From: Polaromonas sp.
GTDB taxonomy: Bacteria; Pseudomonadota; Gammaproteobacteria; Burkholderiales; Burkholderiaceae_C
DNA: 64,000 bases
NCBI RefSeq assembly: GCF_030689685.1
Contig: NZ_JAUYEY010000019.1
Location: 22,785 to 86,784 of the forward strand
Direction: 5' to 3'
Shown: piece by piece, positions 24,312 to 32,963 of the stretch
How the letters are laid out: every line of letters starts with the position of its first letter
How positions within the stretch are numbered: position 1 is the stretch's first letter
Translations under genes and position numbers: made by a program
The notes under the pieces: generated by a model
What the model was told of the DNA's origin: nothing
Database searches by the model: none
Seen by the model: only the letters and a program-made list of their open reading frames with translations

Positions 24312-27300
24312 TTATACAGCTCGCAGCTGCCGCGCCATCAGCACCGCCACATGCACCGCCTCGCGCTGCGCGCCGTCCTTGATCTGGTGCCTGCAACTGG
24401 TACCGTCGGCGACCACGATGGCGTCGGGCTGTTCGCGTACCGCCGGCAACAGGCTCAACTCGGCCATCTGCATCGACACCTCGTAGTGACTGGCTTCGTA
24501 GCCAAAGCTGCCAGCCATGCCGCAGCAACTTGACTCAATCAGTTCGGGCTGGGCGCCGGGGATCAGCCTGAGCACGTCGAGGATGGGGCTCACCGCGCCA
24601 AACGCCTTCTGATGGCAGTGCCCGTGCAGCAGAATGGCCCGGTCCACCGGCTGCAGTTTCGCTTTCAATCCCTCCAGCTTGCCGGCTGCCGCTTCACGCG
24701 CCAGAAACTCCTCGAACAGCAAGGCCTGGTCGCTGATGGTTTGTGCCGCTTCACCCAGGTCCATCACCAGCATCTCGTCGCGCATCGTCAGCAGGCAGGA
24801 CGGCTCCAGGCCGACGATGGCGATGCCGCGCTCGGCGAAGGGTAGCAGGGCGTCTACCAGCTCCGTGGCCTTGGCCTTCGCTTCATCCACCATGCCGCTG
24901 GCCAGGTAGGTGCGGCCGCAGCACAGGCTTTTGCCATCCGCTATGGTTTTGGCAGCTATGTGAACGGTGTAGCCGCCGGCCTGCAGTACCTTGACAGCCG
25001 CGCTGGCGTTGTCGGACTCGAAATAACCGTTGAAGGTGTCGACGAACAGCACCACCGGTTTGCTCGCGGCCAGAACCTCTTCACAAGTAGCCGTTGCATG
25101 CGGGGTGTTGAAGAAGGTGCGGCTTTGCCATTGAGGCAGCGTGCGTTTGGCGGAAAAACCGGTGAATTTTTCGCTGAGCGCGGCCAGTCCGGGAATTTTG
25201 TCGCGCAGGTTCAGCAGCGGCGCAAAGCGGCTGGCCCAATGCGCATACTCGGGCAGTCTTGCGACCAGCTTGTCCTTGAGCGTATAGCCGTGTTTCGCCT
25301 TGTAGTGGTGCAAAAACTCGACTTTCATCTTCGCCATGTCCACGCCGGTCGGGCAGTCGCGCTTGCAGCCCTTGCAGCCGACGCACAGGTCCAGTGCGTC
25401 GCGCACGGCTTCAAGCGTACCCTCACCCCAGCCCTCTCCCAGGGGGAGAGGGGGCGATTCGGACTCACTTCGGGGGGGGGTGAGCGATTCGGACCGACTC
25501 CCTCTCCCCTCGCGAGAGGGCAGGGGTGAGGGCTGCCCGAGTTGGCCACTCAAGGCCAGCCGCAGCGTGTTGGCGCGTCCGCGCGTCAAATGTTTTTCAT
25601 CGCGCGTGACGCGGTAGCTCGGGCACATGGTCCCGGCATCAAACTTGCGGCAATGGCCGTTGTTGTTGCACATCTCCACGGCCTTGGCAAAGCCTTGGGC
25701 CGGGTCGCCGCCGCTGCCAGGCGCGCTGGTCTGTTCGGTGGCCGGATTGTTTTGCACGTCCCAGGCGCGCCAGTCCAGCGCGGTCCTGATCGGGATGACT
25801 TTGTAGGCGGGCGGAAAACGCATCAGCCGCGTGTCGTCCATCTTTGGCGGGTTGACCATGCGGCCGGGGCTCAGCAGGCCGGCCGGGTCCATGAACTGCT
25901 TGATCTTCGCAAAGGCTTCGTTGATTTGTGGGCCGAACTGCCACTGGATCCACTCGCCGCGGCACAGGCCGTCGCCGTGTTCGCCGCTGTAGGCGCCCTT
26001 GAACTTGCGCACCAACTCCGAGGCTTCCTCGGCAATCGCGCGCATCTTGGGCGCGCCCTCGCGCCGCATGTCCAGGATGGGCCGCACATGCAGGGTGCCG
26101 ACCGACGCATGGGCGTACCAGGTGCCCTTGCTGCCGTATTTTTTGAAGACCTCCGTCAGCGCATCGGTGTATTCGGCCAGGTGGGCCAAAGGCACGGCGC
26201 AGTCCTCGATAAAACTCACCGGCTTGCCATCACCTTTGAGGCTCATCATGATGTTGAGTCCGGCCTTGCGCACTTCCCACAGGTTTTTTTGCGGCGCGTC
26301 GTCCGTCATTTCAACCACCGAGTCGGGCAACAGCAAATCGCCCATTAACTCGCCCAGGCGTTTGAGTTTGGGTTGCAGCTCGGCCTTGCTCGCCCCTGAA
26401 AATTCAACCAGCAAAATGGCAGCGGGCTGGCCGATCAGCGCGCTGCGTATGGTGGGCGCAAAGGCCGGGTTTTGCAGCGACAGGTCAATCATGGTGCGGT
26501 CCACCAGCTCGACTGCCGTGAGTGTGCCTTCCCCGATCTTGACGATGTGCTGCGCCGCATCCATGGCGCGGTAAAAAGTCGGGAAGTTCACCACGCCCAG
26601 CACCTTGGCGCGCGGCAGCTCGCTCAGGCGCAGGGTCAGTGATTTGGTCAGGGCCAGCGTGCCTTCGCTGCCAATCAGCAAATGCGCCAGGTTGACCGAG
26701 CCGTCGCTGGTGTAGGGCCGCTCGCTCTGCGGGTCAAAAATGTCCAGGTTGTAGCCGCCCACGCGGCGCATCACCTTGGGCCACATCTGATGGATGGCCG
26801 GGTGCAGCTCCTCAGCCAGCGAGCGCACGTAGTTGCCCAGCTCGCGCGCCTTGCCGCTGCTGCCGGCATAGAGCCCTAGCTGCAGCAGCTGACTGCCCGA
26901 TGTCCAGGCCTGCGCACCAAGCACGTTGTGCACCATGTTGCCGTAGGCAATGCTGCGGCTGCCACAGGAGTTGTTGCCCGCCATGCCGCCCAGTGTGGCC
27001 TGCGCGCTGGTGGACACATCCACTGGGTACCAGAGGCCATGCTGTTTCAGGGCGGCGTTGAGGTGGTCCAGCACGATACCCGGTTCGACTTCGACAGTAC
27101 GCTGCGCAGCATCCACATCAATGATGTTGCGTATGTGTTTGGCGTAGTCGATCACCAGGCCGGCGCCCACCGTCTGGCCACACTGGCTGGTGCCGGCGCC
27201 GCGCGGCACGATGGGCACACCCATGTCGCGGCAGATGTCCAGGGCGGTTTTGACGTCGGGCGCACTGCGCGGCACAAACACGCCGACCGGCATCACCTGG

Positions 27301-27482
27301 TAAATCGAGGCATCGGTGGCGTAGCGGCCGCAGTCGGCGGCGGAGAACAGTACCTCGCCGCAGGTTTCAGTGGCCAGCCGCGCAGCCAGCTTGCCGGCGA
27401 CTTCGTTACTCACGCGGGCCACTTGCTCGTAGGCCTGTGCCGCGCTTTCGCGCGTCACCTTCAGGGGCAGGGGCGCGTTCAT
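24312..27482 (-). CDS. FAD-binding and 4Fe-4S oxidoreductase (D-2-hydroxyacid dehydrogenase, YdiJ-like)
   Basis: A 1056-residue fusion. Residues about 40-500 are a PCMH-type FAD domain (VPRGAGTSQCGQTVGAG, GGMAGNNSCG, IGSEGTLALT) and C-terminal FAD-oxidase part (SGEHGDGLCRGEW). Then follows a ferredoxin segment with CVGCKGCKRDCP, and a CCG domain pair (CCGRTYLASG, SSCCGMAGSFGYE). It would oxidise a D-2-hydroxyacid such as glycolate, lactate or 2-hydroxyglutarate. Residues about 650-688 are translated family C repeat, sitting between the FAD part and the Fe-S motif. ATG 27482 overlaps the GntR stop by 4 bases. Confidence 0.88.
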   Translation of the reverse strand: MNAPLPLKVTRESAAQAYEQVARVSNEVAGKLAARLATETCGEVLFSAADCGRYATDASIYQVMPVGVFVPRSAPDVKTALDICRDMGVPIVPRGAGTSQCGQTVGAGLVIDYAKHIRNIIDVDAAQRTVEVEPGIVLDHLNAALKQHGLWYPVDVSTSAQATLGGMAGNNSCGSRSIAYGNMVHNVLGAQAWTSGSQLLQLGLYAGSSGKARELGNYVRSLAEELHPAIHQMWPKVMRRVGGYNLDIFDPQSERPYTSDGSVNLAHLLIGSEGTLALTKSLTLRLSELPRAKVLGVVNFPTFYRAMDAAQHIVKIGEGTLTAVELVDRTMIDLSLQNPAFAPTIRSALIGQPAAILLVEFSGASKAELQPKLKRLGELMGDLLLPDSVVEMTDDAPQKNLWEVRKAGLNIMMSLKGDGKPVSFIEDCAVPLAHLAEYTDALTEVFKKYGSKGTWYAHASVGTLHVRPILDMRREGAPKMRAIAEEASELVRKFKGAYSGEHGDGLCRGEWIQWQFGPQINEAFAKIKQFMDPAGLLSPGRMVNPPKMDDTRLMRFPPAYKVIPIRTALDWRAWDVQNNPATEQTSAPGSGGDPAQGFAKAVEMCNNNGHCRKFDAGTMCPSYRVTRDEKHLTRGRANTLRLALSGQLGQPSPLPSREGRGSRSESLTPPRSESESPPLPLGEGWGEGTLEAVRDALDLCVGCKGCKRDCPTGVDMAKMKVEFLHHYKAKHGYTLKDKLVARLPEYAHWASRFAPLLNLRDKIPGLAALSEKFTGFSAKRTLPQWQSRTFFNTPHATATCEEVLAASKPVVLFVDTFNGYFESDNASAAVKVLQAGGYTVHIAAKTIADGKSLCCGRTYLASGMVDEAKAKATELVDALLPFAERGIAIVGLEPSCLLTMRDEMLVMDLGEAAQTISDQALLFEEFLAREAAAGKLEGLKAKLQPVDRAILLHGHCHQKAFGAVSPILDVLRLIPGAQPELIESSCCGMAGSFGYEASHYEVSMQMAELSLLPAVREQPDAIVVADGTSCRHQIKDGAQREAVHVAVLMARQLRAV
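25420..25533 (-). repeat. Family C repeat in frame inside the FAD/Fe-S oxidase gene
   Basis: The block starts CCCTCACCCCAGCCCTCTCC and ends GAGAGGGCAGGGGTGAGGG, so the ends are inverted repeats. GCGATTCGGAC occurs twice inside. The left part matches 5041-5078. The insert adds roughly 38 residues and keeps the frame. Confidence 0.85.
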
Positions 27483-28174
27483 GCCTTGGCCAGCGCCATG
27501 GCTGCCCTGTTGGCCGCGCGCACTTGTTCGATCACCACACCGAGTTTGTTGTTGAGGTGGCTGCCCAGCACGGTTCGCATGGCCTGCGGGTCGCGTGCGC
27601 TCAAGGCCTGAATCATCAACTCGTGCTCCGTGACGGCGGCCTTCCATTTTTCACCGTCCTGGTTGGAGCGAAAGCGCAGGGCCTGGAGGCGGGCGTTGAC
27701 CTGGTTGTAGGTGGCGGTCAGCACCGGGTTCTTGGCCGCCGCATTGATGGCGCGATGAATCGCCGAGTTGAGCTGGTAGTAGGTCGGCAGGTCGCGCCGC
27801 GTGTAAGCCGCCAGCATTTCGTAATGCATGGCCTTGATCTCGTCGAGCTCGGCCTCGGTGATGCGCTCGGCCGCCAGTGCGCCCGATTGGGCTTCGAGCC
27901 CGGACATCACTTCAAAGGTATTGAGTACGTCGGTTTCTGACAGCTCCACCGCAATCGCTCCACGGTTCGGCAGCAACTCGACCAGGCCTTCAGCGGCCAG
28001 CATCTTGATGGCTTCGCGCAGCGGCGTGCGCGAGACGTTGAGGACCTCACTGAGTTCGCGTTCGTTGAGCTTGGCGCCCGGCGCGATGCGGTTTTCAACC
28101 AGCATCTGGCGCAGGCGGTGGACGACCTGTTCATGCAGGGCGGAACGCGGAATGGCAAAAATTTCAGCAGTCAT
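27479..28174 (-). CDS. GntR family (FCD) transcription regulator
   Basis: A 231-residue repressor-type regulator. It has a winged-helix at residues 10-75 (LHEQVVHRLRQMLVENRI, LSEVLNVSRTPLREAIKMLA) and an FCD ligand domain with the metal/ligand residues in ERITEAELDEI and SAIHRAIN. ATG 28174 was taken; the frame remains open far upstream as an antisense shadow of the aminotransferase. It is divergent from the aminotransferase, and two identical sites lie between them. It likely controls the oxidase downstream and the aminotransferase. Confidence 0.9.
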   Translation of the reverse strand: MTAEIFAIPRSALHEQVVHRLRQMLVENRIAPGAKLNERELSEVLNVSRTPLREAIKMLAAEGLVELLPNRGAIAVELSETDVLNTFEVMSGLEAQSGALAAERITEAELDEIKAMHYEMLAAYTRRDLPTYYQLNSAIHRAINAAAKNPVLTATYNQVNARLQALRFRSNQDGEKWKAAVTEHELMIQALSARDPQAMRTVLGSHLNNKLGVVIEQVRAANRAAMALAKA

Positions 28175-28180
28175 GGGCAA

Positions 28181-28262
28181 ATTTTGTATGCAAAAAATTT
28201 GTGTGTCAAATCCGATATTACGGGTTAAATCGGTTGACAAATGAATTTTGTATGCAAAAAAT
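28181..28262. promoter_or_regulatory. Paired operator sites in a divergent promoter
   Basis: ATTTTGTATGCAAAAAAT occurs at 28181-28198 and again at 28245-28262, direct repeats 64 bases apart. The core TTGTATGCAAA is the palindromic TGTATGCA type used by FCD regulators. A TTGACA element lies at 28234-28239 beside the second copy. Assignment to the adjacent GntR is inferred. Confidence 0.7.
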
Positions 28263-28288
28263 GAAGGTAATTCCCGGAGCCCCTGATT

Positions 28289-29509
28289 ATGTTGACGCTT
28301 GACTTTCATCCCACCGGCCGCCATTTCCTGCAGATTCCTGGCCCGTCTCCCGTGCCGGACCGCATTCTGCGCGCCATGAGCCTGCCGACCATCGACCACC
28401 GAGGCCCCGAGTTCGGCGCGCTGGGGCTGAAGGTGCTGGCCGACATCAAGAAAATTTTTAAGACCAAACAGCCGGTGATGATTTATCCGGCCTCCGGCAC
28501 AGGCGCCTGGGAAGCGGCCCTGGTCAACACCCTGAGCGCCGGCGACCATGTGCTGATGTACGAAACCGGTCACTTCGCCGCGCTGTGGCAAAAGCTGGCC
28601 GCGCGTGTCGGTCTCAAGACCGAGGTCATGAGCGACCCCGGCGCCGAAGTCTGGCGTCACGGCGTGCGCGCTGACCTGATCGAGGAGCGGCTCAAGGCCG
28701 ACACCCAGCACAGCATCAAGGCGGTCTGCGTGGTGCACAACGAGACCTCGACCGGCGTGACCAGCAACATCGCCGCCGTGCGCAAGGCCATCGACGCTGC
28801 GAAACATCCGGCGCTGCTGCTGGTCGACACCATCTCTGGCCTGGCGTCGGCAGACTACAAACACGACGAGTGGGGCGTGGATGTCAGCATCAGCGGCTCG
28901 CAAAAAGGCCTGATGCTGCCGCCCGGCATCAGCTTCAATGCGGTGTCCGCCAAGGCGCTGGAGGCCAGCAAGCGCGCCAAACTGCCCAAGGCCTTCTGGG
29001 CCTGGGACGAAATCATCGAGATGAACAAGAGCGGCTACTGGCCGTCCACGCCCAACACCAATTTGCTGTATGGCCTGAACGAAGCCTGCGACATGTTGCT
29101 CGAACATGGGCTGGACATAGTGTTTGCGCGCCATCAGCGCTGGGCCGAAGGCGTGCGCGCTGCGGTGCGCGCCTGGGGCCTGCAGATCCAGTGCGCCGAC
29201 GCTGCCGTGTATTCCCCCATCCTGACCGGCGTGATGACACCCGAGGGGGTGGACGCCGACGTGGTCCGCAAGATCATTTACGAGCGTTTTGACTGCTCGC
29301 TGGGCACTGGCCTGGGCAAGGTCAAGGGAAAAATGTTCCGCATCGGCCACCTCGGTGACTGCAACGACCTGACCCTGATGGCCGCGCTGTCGGGCTGCGA
29401 GATGGGCCTCAAGCTGGCCGGCGTCAAGCTGGCCGGTTCGGGCGTGCAGGCTGCGATGGACCATTTTTCGAGCCACGTCGCCGTAATGCCGCTGCGCAAG
29501 GCGGCCTGA
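28289..29509 (+). CDS. Class V aminotransferase (serine/alanine-glyoxylate type)
   Basis: A 406-residue PLP enzyme. The start HPTGRHFLQIPGPSPVPDR, YPASGTGAWEAAL, VVHNETSTGV, LLVDTISGLAS and the PLP-Lys motif SGSQKGLMLPPG match serine-glyoxylate aminotransferases. It would turn glyoxylate into glycine with serine or alanine as donor. It is divergent from the GntR gene and may use glyoxylate made by the FAD/Fe-S oxidase (inference). A purine-rich site, AAGGTAATTCCCGGAG, precedes ATG 28289. Confidence 0.87.
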   Translation: MLTLDFHPTGRHFLQIPGPSPVPDRILRAMSLPTIDHRGPEFGALGLKVLADIKKIFKTKQPVMIYPASGTGAWEAALVNTLSAGDHVLMYETGHFAALWQKLAARVGLKTEVMSDPGAEVWRHGVRADLIEERLKADTQHSIKAVCVVHNETSTGVTSNIAAVRKAIDAAKHPALLLVDTISGLASADYKHDEWGVDVSISGSQKGLMLPPGISFNAVSAKALEASKRAKLPKAFWAWDEIIEMNKSGYWPSTPNTNLLYGLNEACDMLLEHGLDIVFARHQRWAEGVRAAVRAWGLQIQCADAAVYSPILTGVMTPEGVDADVVRKIIYERFDCSLGTGLGKVKGKMFRIGHLGDCNDLTLMAALSGCEMGLKLAGVKLAGSGVQAAMDHFSSHVAVMPLRKAA

Positions 29510-29589
29510 CCACCGTTTTCCTTTTCCCGCTTTCCCGCGTTTTTCCGCTTCTTTCTGACGATTTCAAAAACAACCCACTGGAGACAACC

Positions 29590-30558
29590 ATGCAACGCAG
29601 AACCCTTGTTACCGCCGGCGCCGCGACCCTGGCCTTTCCTTCACTACTCCTCGCGCAGAACCTGCCCAACGGGCCGGTGCGCATCATCGTCGGCTTCGCG
29701 CCCGGCGGAGGCACCGACATCCTGGCGCGGGTGATCGGCCAGAAGCTGGCCGTGATGTGGAACACGCAGGTCATCGTCGAGAACAGGGCCGGCGCTTCGG
29801 GCACCATCGCCGCCGACTACGTGGCCAAGCAGCCCGGCGACGGCGCCACGCTGCTGATGGCGCACATCAACAGCCAGGCCATCACGCCAGCCCTGCAGAA
29901 GGTCAACTACGACCCGGCAAAAGACTTCCAGCCGGTGGTGCTGGTCGGCGTCACGCCCAACTTGTTGATCTGCAACGAAAACCAGCCGGCCAAGACGGTG
30001 AAGGACCTGGTCGAGTTGTGCCGTGCCAACCCCGGCAAGATCAGCTTCGGTTCGGCCGGCACCGGTAGCGCGCAGCACCTGGCGCTGGAGATGTTCATGC
30101 TGGCCGCCAAGGTCAAGGCCATCCATGTGCCGTACAAAGGCTCCGGCCCGATGCTCACCGACCTGATCGGCGGCACCATCCAGTACAGCTTCGACACCAT
30201 GACGGCCGCCACGCCGCATGTGAAAAGCGGCAAGGCCATCGCCATTGCGCAGACGCGCCAGCAGCGCGTGCCCGCCTACGCCAACGTGCCGACCATGGCC
30301 GAGTCGGGCTTCCCTGGCTTCGAAGCCACCACCTGGTACGGCCTGGCCGGTCCCGCGAAGATGCCGCTGGCCATGGCCAAACGCATGAACGAAGACATCA
30401 ACAAGGTCATGCTGATGCCTGATGTGATGGAAAGGCTGGCCGCCTCGGGCGCCCAGGACGGCGGTGGCTCAACCGAAAAGTTCGGCGACTTCATGCAGGC
30501 CGAGCAGGTCAAGTGGGCCAAGATCATCAAGGACGGTGGGGTCAAAGCCGATTCTTGA
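29590..30558 (+). CDS. Bug family (TTT) periplasmic solute-binding protein
   Basis: A 322-residue exported binding protein with a Tat/Sec-like signal (MQRRTLVTAGAATLAFPSLL) and Bug hallmarks: PNGPVRIIVGFAPGGGTDI, VENRAGASGTIAADYVAK, VPYKGSGPMLTDLIGG and FPGFEATTWYGLAGP. Bug proteins bind carboxylates; no TctAB membrane genes are nearby, as is common for Bug paralogues. ATG 29590 has GGAGAC upstream. It is followed by an intrinsic terminator. Confidence 0.9.
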   Translation: MQRRTLVTAGAATLAFPSLLLAQNLPNGPVRIIVGFAPGGGTDILARVIGQKLAVMWNTQVIVENRAGASGTIAADYVAKQPGDGATLLMAHINSQAITPALQKVNYDPAKDFQPVVLVGVTPNLLICNENQPAKTVKDLVELCRANPGKISFGSAGTGSAQHLALEMFMLAAKVKAIHVPYKGSGPMLTDLIGGTIQYSFDTMTAATPHVKSGKAIAIAQTRQQRVPAYANVPTMAESGFPGFEATTWYGLAGPAKMPLAMAKRMNEDINKVMLMPDVMERLAASGAQDGGGSTEKFGDFMQAEQVKWAKIIKDGGVKADS

Positions 30559-30637
30559 GCCATTCGTGCCGAGGCGCGCTGCGCCCCTGACCTTCTTTGC
30601 TTCCGGACGACCGCCGTGCGGCGGCGTCTCGGGTGTT

Positions 30638-30668
30638 CCTCCCGGCCTGATGCGGGAGGATTTTTTAA
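30638..30668 (+). terminator. Intrinsic terminator after Bug gene
   Basis: CCTCCCG-GCCTGATG-CGGGAGG stem followed by ATTTTTTAATTT. The upstream part of the gap (30559-30637) shows GC-rich sequence with another small CCGCC/GGCGG hairpin. Confidence 0.75.
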
Positions 30669-30708
30669 TTTCACAAGCCGGGCAACACCCATCCACAAGG
30701 ACTATTGA

Positions 30709-31947
30709 GTGAACCAAGCGTTAACGAATGAGCGGGCAAAAAAAGCGGCACGTCCGCTGCCTCTGGCCGGCGTCCGCGTGCTGGACATCAGCCAGGTGAT
30801 GGCCGGCCCGTACGCCTGCATGCTGCTGGCGGACATGGGGGCCGACGTGATCAAGATCGAGCCGCCGGGCAGCGGCGACCAGACACGCGGCGCCATGGGT
30901 TTCAAGATGAAGGGGCCGGATTCGCTGGGCTTCCTGAACATGAACCGCAACAAGCGCAGCGTCGCGCTCAACCTCAAGTCGGAAGCCGGCAAGGTCCTGC
31001 TGCTGCGGCTGGCCAAAGACGCCGACATCCTGCTGGAGAACTACCGCCCCGGCGCGATGAAGCGGTTGGGCCTGGGCTACGACGTCCTGAAAGAAGTCAA
31101 TCCGCGCCTGGTCTACACCAGCATCTCGGGCTTCGGCCAGACCGGCCCCTGGGCCGACCGGCCAGGCTTCGATCTGATGGCGCAGGCCATGTCGGGGGTG
31201 ATGAGTGTCACTGGTTATCCCGGTGGCCCGCCGGTGAAGGCTGGCGTGCCAGTGGCCGACATTGGCTGCGCGCTGTTCTCGGTGTATGCCACGCTGTCGG
31301 CTTTTATCGGCGCTAAAACGAGCGGACAAGGCCAGCATGTCGATGCCTCGCTCTTCGATTCGGCGCTGGCCTTCTCGGTTTGGGACATTTGCGACTACTG
31401 GGGCACCGGCAAGGCGCCCGAGCCATTGGGCACCTCCAATAAAATGACCGCGCCTTACCAGGCGATGGCCTGCTCCGACGGTTACTTCGTGATGGGCGCG
31501 AATAACCAGAAGCTCTGGCTGCAGTTGTGCAAACTGATGGGGCGTGAAGAGCTGCTGGCCGACGAACGCTTCTCCACCATCTCGCTGCGTCTGGCCAACC
31601 GGCATGCGCTGGAAGTGGAGTTGGAGAAAAGCTTCCGCCTCCAGCCCAAGGATTATTGGGTGAATACTTTTCTAGAGGCCGGCATCCCCGCCGGCCCTAT
31701 CCTGACCTATCCCGAGGCTTTCGATAGTGACCACGCCAAGGCGCGTGAGATGCGCATGGAGATCGACCATCCGGTGGAAGGCAAGGTGCCCAACATAGGC
31801 TTCGCAGTCAAGATGTCTGGCACGCCGCAACAAGTGACTCGTCATCCACCGCGCCTGGGCGAACACACGGCCGAGGTGTTGGCCGAGCTGGGTATCAGCG
31901 CTGAGGAACAGGCCCGCCTCGGCGAGCAGGGGGCTTTCGCAGCATGA
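30709..31947 (+). CDS. CaiB/BaiF (class III) CoA-transferase
   Basis: A 412-residue family III CoA-transferase. It has LAGVRVLDISQVMAGPYACM, GADVIKIEPPGSGDQTR, FLNMNRNKRSVALNLK and the catalytic Asp region DADILLENYRPGAMKRLG, then SGFGQTGPWADRPGFDLMAQ. It moves CoA between carboxylic acids. The start is GTG 30709. It overlaps the enoyl-CoA hydratase by 4 bases, so the acyl-CoA formed is probably the hydratase/isomerase substrate. Confidence 0.92.
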   Translation: MNQALTNERAKKAARPLPLAGVRVLDISQVMAGPYACMLLADMGADVIKIEPPGSGDQTRGAMGFKMKGPDSLGFLNMNRNKRSVALNLKSEAGKVLLLRLAKDADILLENYRPGAMKRLGLGYDVLKEVNPRLVYTSISGFGQTGPWADRPGFDLMAQAMSGVMSVTGYPGGPPVKAGVPVADIGCALFSVYATLSAFIGAKTSGQGQHVDASLFDSALAFSVWDICDYWGTGKAPEPLGTSNKMTAPYQAMACSDGYFVMGANNQKLWLQLCKLMGREELLADERFSTISLRLANRHALEVELEKSFRLQPKDYWVNTFLEAGIPAGPILTYPEAFDSDHAKAREMRMEIDHPVEGKVPNIGFAVKMSGTPQQVTRHPPRLGEHTAEVLAELGISAEEQARLGEQGAFAA

Positions 31948-32732
31948 GCGAACACAGCGCCGAAGGCACGGTCCACCTGAGCATCAACGCCGGCGTGGCC
32001 TCAGTGGTGTTTGATCGCCCGGCCGCGCGCAACGCCATGACCTGGGCCATGTACGAGCGGCTCAATGAGATCTGCGAGCAGCTCAAGACCGACCCTTCGG
32101 TGCGCGTCGTGAGTTTTCGCGGCGCGGGCGGCCAGGCCTTTGTGGCCGGCACTGACATCGAGCAGTTCACGACTTTCAGCAGCGGCGAGGACGGGGTCGC
32201 CTACGAAAAGCAGATCGACCAGTGCATTGCCCGGCTGGAGTCGCTGCCCATGCCCACGGTCGCCGTGATTGAGGGCTGGACCATAGGCGGTGGCCTGGCA
32301 ATTGCCACGGCGTGTGACTTCCGCATCGCCACTGCGGGGTCCCGCTTTGGCGTGCCGATTGCCAAAACCTTAGGCAACTGCCTGTCGGTCGCCAACCTGG
32401 CGCGGCTTTGCGCGGTGTTTGGCATGCCACGTGTCAAGCGCATGTTGATGCTGGCCGAGGTCTTGACGGCCGATGAGGCGCTGGCCTGTGGCTTTCTGCT
32501 GCAACTGGTCGAGCCCGGCGAGATCGATGTACTGCTGGGCAAGCTGTGTGAACGCCTGACAGCGCTGGCCCCGGAGACGCAAAGCGTGAGCAAGGAAGGC
32601 CTGCACCGTCTGGTGAGCAGCAGCCTGCCGCCCGACGAGGACCTGATCCGCCAGTGTTACGGCAGTGCCGATTTTCATGAAGGTGTCGCGGCCTTTGTTG
32701 AAAAAAGAAGTCCTGTCTGGAAGGGCGCCTAG
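31944..32732 (+). CDS. Enoyl-CoA hydratase/isomerase family protein
   Basis: A 262-residue crotonase-fold protein. FRGAGGQAFVAGTDIEQF supplies the first oxyanion-hole segment and IEGWTIGGGLAIATACDFRI the second. The second of the usual catalytic Glu residues is not evident where hydratases carry it (VAKTLGNCLSVANLARL region), so an isomerase, hydrolase or lyase activity is possible. It is coupled to the CaiB gene by a 4-base overlap. Confidence 0.85.
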   Translation: MSEHSAEGTVHLSINAGVASVVFDRPAARNAMTWAMYERLNEICEQLKTDPSVRVVSFRGAGGQAFVAGTDIEQFTTFSSGEDGVAYEKQIDQCIARLESLPMPTVAVIEGWTIGGGLAIATACDFRIATAGSRFGVPIAKTLGNCLSVANLARLCAVFGMPRVKRMLMLAEVLTADEALACGFLLQLVEPGEIDVLLGKLCERLTALAPETQSVSKEGLHRLVSSSLPPDEDLIRQCYGSADFHEGVAAFVEKRSPVWKGA

Positions 32733-32934
32733 GCGCGCGAGTCCGAATCGGCCGCAAGCCGTGTATCGGTGGTCCCGATGTTCGGAAAGCCTTGTGCAAG
32801 CGCTGAACAAGTCCCCGGTGTTGTACATGACAGACGCTGTGGCGCCGCTTGTCGCGCACGCTGCAGCATCCGTCGCAAGGCGCCTGCGCAGCGATAGATT
32901 TTGCAAATGTGTGCAATAACATTCAAACCTTGTT

Positions 32935-32958
32935 CCTGGCTGTCGCCAGGTTTTTTTT
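32935..32958 (+). terminator. Terminator-like hairpin directly before the ABC binding-protein gene
   Basis: CCTGGC-TGTC-GCCAGG then eight T residues, ending 5 bases before the next ATG (32964). It may end the CaiB-hydratase transcript or act as an attenuator. The rest of 32733-32934 shows no gene. Confidence 0.75.
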
Positions 32959-32963
32959 GATTG

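Noticed and set aside
24935..24970. Possible further family B copy in the FAD/Fe-S oxidase
   Set aside because: Only the words CTATGG...CAGCTATG match; the GC-rich half is missing and the protein sequence is ordinary.
28175..29476. Long N-terminal extension of the GntR frame
   Set aside because: The extension is antisense to the aminotransferase and the regulator has a normal start at 28174 after two operator sites.
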